NCBI RefSeq assembly: GCF_000308855.1
Contig: NZ_BAGM01000033.1
Coordinates: 1-64,000 of the forward strand
Source: Nocardia veterana NBRC 100344
Lineage (GTDB): Bacteria; Actinomycetota; Actinomycetes; Mycobacteriales; Mycobacteriaceae
Direction: 5' to 3'
Length of the DNA stretch: 64,000 nt
The notes beneath the pieces were generated by a model. That model made no database searches. It had not been told where the DNA came from and was given only the letters and a program-made list of their open reading frames with translations. Each line of letters begins with the position of its first letter. The stretch's first letter is position 1. Shown here one piece after another: positions 61,697-64,000 of this stretch. The translations under genes were made by a program, and so were the position numbers.

Positions 61697-62716
61697 TCAT
61701 TCCGAGTAGCTGGGCCCGTCCGCGTCGTCGTGGCGGTCCGTCACGACGAAAGCCGTGTCGGCCAATGGTTCCCCGACCGGAGTGTCCGCCCATTCCGCCA
61801 GTTGCTGCTGAGTGTCGGCGAGCCGCAGCAGTTCCACCACGTCGGTGATTTTCGGTCGCTCGGCGAGCACACACCGGAGTACCGGCTCGCCGTGGGACTG
61901 CACGGGGTAGCCCTCGTCGTCCGTCTCGTCTGCCTCCCACCGGTCGAGAGCCACTCCCCACTGTCCGCGGTTGTGCCTGCCACCGGGCAGGGGAGCCGCC
62001 ACGGTGAGGAAGAGATCCTCGGCATCCCCCGGTTCCGCCGTGATGGACAGGTCCTCCAGTTGGAGACGGATATCGGGGTCGTCGACCTGGGCGTCGATGT
62101 CGAGGATCAACCGCAGATCGATGATCGCGTCCCGCAGTTCCCGGTCCGTGCCCTCCGCTTCGAGGTGGTCCAGTAGATCGCGGTCCCGGCTGTCGAGACC
62201 GGCCGATCGACCGTCGAACGTGACGAGCGGGTTCTCCAGGTCCCAGATGCGCCGGGTGTCGTCGTCGCCGGCTTCCGCGGTCAGTGAGTATTCGGCCAGG
62301 GCGTTGCGGAGCGAGCGGGCTTCGGCTTCCAGCTCGGTGGCCAGGGCGGAACGAACCGGTGCCGGTGCCTCGACCGTCGCATCGTCGAGATCGGTCAGCG
62401 CTTCGTACAGCAGCCACATCACCTGCTCGTACCACAGGCTGTGCGTGCCTTCCCGCAGACCGGCGCGTGCGGCACGGTCGGTCAGCGCGGCGAGGTGCCG
62501 GTCCGGATACCGTTCGAAGCCACCGCCACGCCGGTCGGTCACGCCCAGCGGAATCGACGCGCACGCCGAGATCCGGTTGAGGGCGTCGACGATCCGCGCC
62601 GCCGTCGCATCGGACTTCACAGTGGTCACGGTCGAAGACAGCACGCCGCCCGGGGTGTGGTGGGTGGCCACGATCCGAATGTCCCCGCCCTGCGGCTGCC
62701 GGGAGTAGATGGTCAT
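61697..62716 (-). CDS. Unrecognised acidic protein
   Basis: The 339-residue protein is very acidic, with helical segments rich in Asp/Glu/Leu (RDRDLLDHLEAEGTDRELRD, DAIIDLRLILDIDAQVDDPD) and a beta-rich start (TIYSRQPQGGDIRIVATHHT). It has no signal peptide, membrane span or cysteine-rich site. The ATG at 62716 is supported by a GGAAGGG stretch; an open frame extends to 62794. It converges with the PKS operon, 10 bases away. The function is not predictable. Confidence 0.6.
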   Translation of the reverse strand: MTIYSRQPQGGDIRIVATHHTPGGVLSSTVTTVKSDATAARIVDALNRISACASIPLGVTDRRGGGFERYPDRHLAALTDRAARAGLREGTHSLWYEQVMWLLYEALTDLDDATVEAPAPVRSALATELEAEARSLRNALAEYSLTAEAGDDDTRRIWDLENPLVTFDGRSAGLDSRDRDLLDHLEAEGTDRELRDAIIDLRLILDIDAQVDDPDIRLQLEDLSITAEPGDAEDLFLTVAAPLPGGRHNRGQWGVALDRWEADETDDEGYPVQSHGEPVLRCVLAERPKITDVVELLRLADTQQQLAEWADTPVGEPLADTAFVVTDRHDDADGPSYSE

Positions 62717-62934
62717 CGCCGATGAGCCCTTCCGGCCGACGTGACACCGCGGCCTGAGATAGGAAAACGGATACGCGGCGGTGGTGGGTCCCACGCCCCA
62801 TGCCGCAGCAGAGAAGTCGGCAGTGATTCAGGAAAACCCTGAACTCCCAACCGCCGCAAGAGGTTACCCGAGCGAGGGGCAGCCGCCAACCGGCCGGAAC
62901 GCCCGATCGACGTGCCGGTCGCGCCGGCCCGACA

Positions 62935-63250
62935 TCACACAGCCTCCAGAACGCGGTCGAGCGCCGCTCGCCCGGCCGGCCCCCAGTGCGATTTACCGCG
63001 GGGCACGCCTCGATCACCGTTCTGTCCCATGAGCATCAGGAAGAGGCTCTTCATGGCGGTCGGCCCGCGGGCACGCCGGACCGCCGCGTCGTCCGCCCGG
63101 GCGTAGCTGTCGAAGAACCGCGCGGCCGTGCCGGCGGGAGCATCCAGGCGGCAGCGAGGTCCCACGCCGGATCCCCGGCACACAGGTCCCCGAAGTCGAC
63201 GACCTCCGCGAGCGTTCCGTGCGCGACGACGCCGGCGAACCAACCCTACC
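62935..63250 (-). pseudogene. Remnant of an aminoglycoside phosphotransferase family gene
   Basis: On the minus strand one frame reads EVVDFGDLCAGDPAWDLAAA then WML, the metal-binding DFGD and following helix of the APH family. A second frame takes over with AGTAARFFDSYARADDAAVR and the typical C-terminal helices. The switch lies near 63140-63150 and needs one extra base. The N-lobe and the catalytic HGD loop are missing, since homology begins abruptly near 63250. Both a 5' truncation and a frameshift mark it as a decayed gene. Confidence 0.7.
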
Positions 63251-63425
63251 GAGGCGGTAGCGCGGCCGACCACAAGACCGAAGGTCGCGATGTCGTGAAA
63301 TCTCCACACTTGCAACGGAATACGAAGTTATTGGCCGACGGTATCGGAATATTTCAGCAGTTGTTCTTTTCGGGTCGATCCACACGTCGGGGCGTGGTAC
63401 GGCCGCACTATCTTCTGGAGACCCG

Positions 63426-64000
63426 ATGCCCGACATTCGTACGTGCTTCTGCCACAAATCCGTTCGGCTGCTCGCTGCCCCCGCGATTGCCGCGGCGGCG
63501 ATGGTCACGACCTGGGCCGCGGCGCCTACCGCGGGAGCGGACGTCGTGTCCGATGCGATCGGCTCGGTCGTGCATCAAGTCGAGGCCGCGACCGGCGCGG
63601 CGCTGGCGGGGTTGCCGGCTCCGCACGGCCCGGACACGGCGATCGTCGTGCTCGGCTACGGCCTGCTGCCCGATGGTGATATGCGCCCGGAGCTGGTCGA
63701 ACGCTTGCAGGCCGGGCTCGTGCAGGCGGTCGTGTCGCCGAGTTCGCCGATCATCGTCACCGGGGGAAATCCGCGCAACGGCACCACCGAAGCCGAGGCG
63801 ATGGCCCGGTGGCTGACCGATCACGGGGTGGCGCCCGAGCGCATCCACATCGAGCCGCGGGCCGCCAACACGATCGAGAACGCCGCCAACTCCGAGGCGC
63901 TGATGAAGTCGCTCGGTTCCCGCGACGCGGTGGTGGTCACCTCCGCCGACCATATGCCCCGCGCGGTCGCCGACTTCGTCGATGCCGGAGTTCCGGTGGT
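63426..64000 (+). CDS. DUF218 (YdcF/SanA-like) exported protein, cut by window end
   Basis: At least 191 residues are present and the gene continues past the window. An N-terminal signal (basic CHKSVR then LLAAPAIAAAAMVTTWAAAP) indicates export. The DUF218 motifs follow: DTAIVVLGYGLLPDGDMRPE, PIIVTGGNPRNGTTEAEAMA, IEPRAANTIENAANS and VVVTSADHMPRA. YdcF/SanA proteins are linked to envelope integrity and bind S-adenosylmethionine in one case. A GGAG lies five bases before the ATG. Two cysteines occur in the first ten residues. Confidence 0.75.
   Translation, partial: MPDIRTCFCHKSVRLLAAPAIAAAAMVTTWAAAPTAGADVVSDAIGSVVHQVEAATGAALAGLPAPHGPDTAIVVLGYGLLPDGDMRPELVERLQAGLVQAVVSPSSPIIVTGGNPRNGTTEAEAMARWLTDHGVAPERIHIEPRAANTIENAANSEALMKSLGSRDAVVVTSADHMPRAVADFVDAGVPV

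Overview
This is a high-GC chromosomal window from a mycolate-type actinomycete. Nocardia or a close relative is the best guess (inference). The grounds are the pervasive GTG/TTG starts, G/C third positions, an MmpL-type transporter beside a mycocerosate-synthase-like PKS and a PapA-like acyltransferase, a PAS-ANTAR gene, a latex-clearing protein and a very long single-chain acyl-CoA carboxylase. No rRNA, tRNA, CRISPR array, insertion sequence or replication origin was recognised.

Layout. 0.1-3.8 kb: a lipoprotein, then a GH25-like / DUF4185 three-gene module and a degenerate histidine-kinase-like ATPase. 3.9-14.2 kb: an IclR regulator with an acyl-CoA synthetase on the minus strand. Divergent from them is an eight-gene operon made of an SsuABC-like transporter, a DszB-like desulfinase, two SsuD/DszA-like flavin monooxygenases, a class II aldolase and a leaderless SsuA-like protein. 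It is best read as an organosulfur uptake and desulfurisation pathway with an unknown substrate. 14.2-21.3 kb: small membrane and acidic proteins, an aldehyde dehydrogenase behind a KstR-like operator, a MerR/HspR-like regulator, and a stress-flavoured cluster (zinc alcohol dehydrogenase, SRPBCC, catalase-like protein, tiny membrane proteins) with sigma-F-like promoters. 21.5-23.6 kb: a rubber oxygenase (Lcp) with its divergent TetR regulator.

24-28.2 kb: DUF488, a YbdK-type carboxylate-amine ligase, an AhpD-like pair, and LysR and GNAT genes. 28.2-35 kb: lipid and acyl-CoA genes (thioesterase, a cysteine-less thiolase-like protein behind a second KstR-like site, acyl-CoA synthetase, DUF3556 membrane protein), then a DUF574 methyltransferase. 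35-43.7 kb: a long GAPDH, a small membrane protein, the 1818-residue biotin-dependent carboxylase and a degenerate APH-fold protein. 43.9-48.7 kb: an MFS transporter fused to three Ig-like repeats, a frameshifted PAS-ANTAR gene, AraC and HAD genes.

48.9-61.7 kb is the most striking locus. An MmpL exporter diverges, across a 556-base intergenic region, from an operon coding for a KS-AT-DH-ER-KR-ACP polyketide synthase, a PapA-like acyltransferase, an unrecognised 226-residue protein and a 14-TM MFS transporter. Together they look like a complete make-esterify-export pathway for a complex envelope lipid. The end of the window holds an unrecognised acidic protein, the remnant of an aminoglycoside phosphotransferase gene, and a DUF218 (YdcF/SanA-like) gene cut by the window edge.

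All functional statements rest on motif and family recognition by eye. No database search was run.
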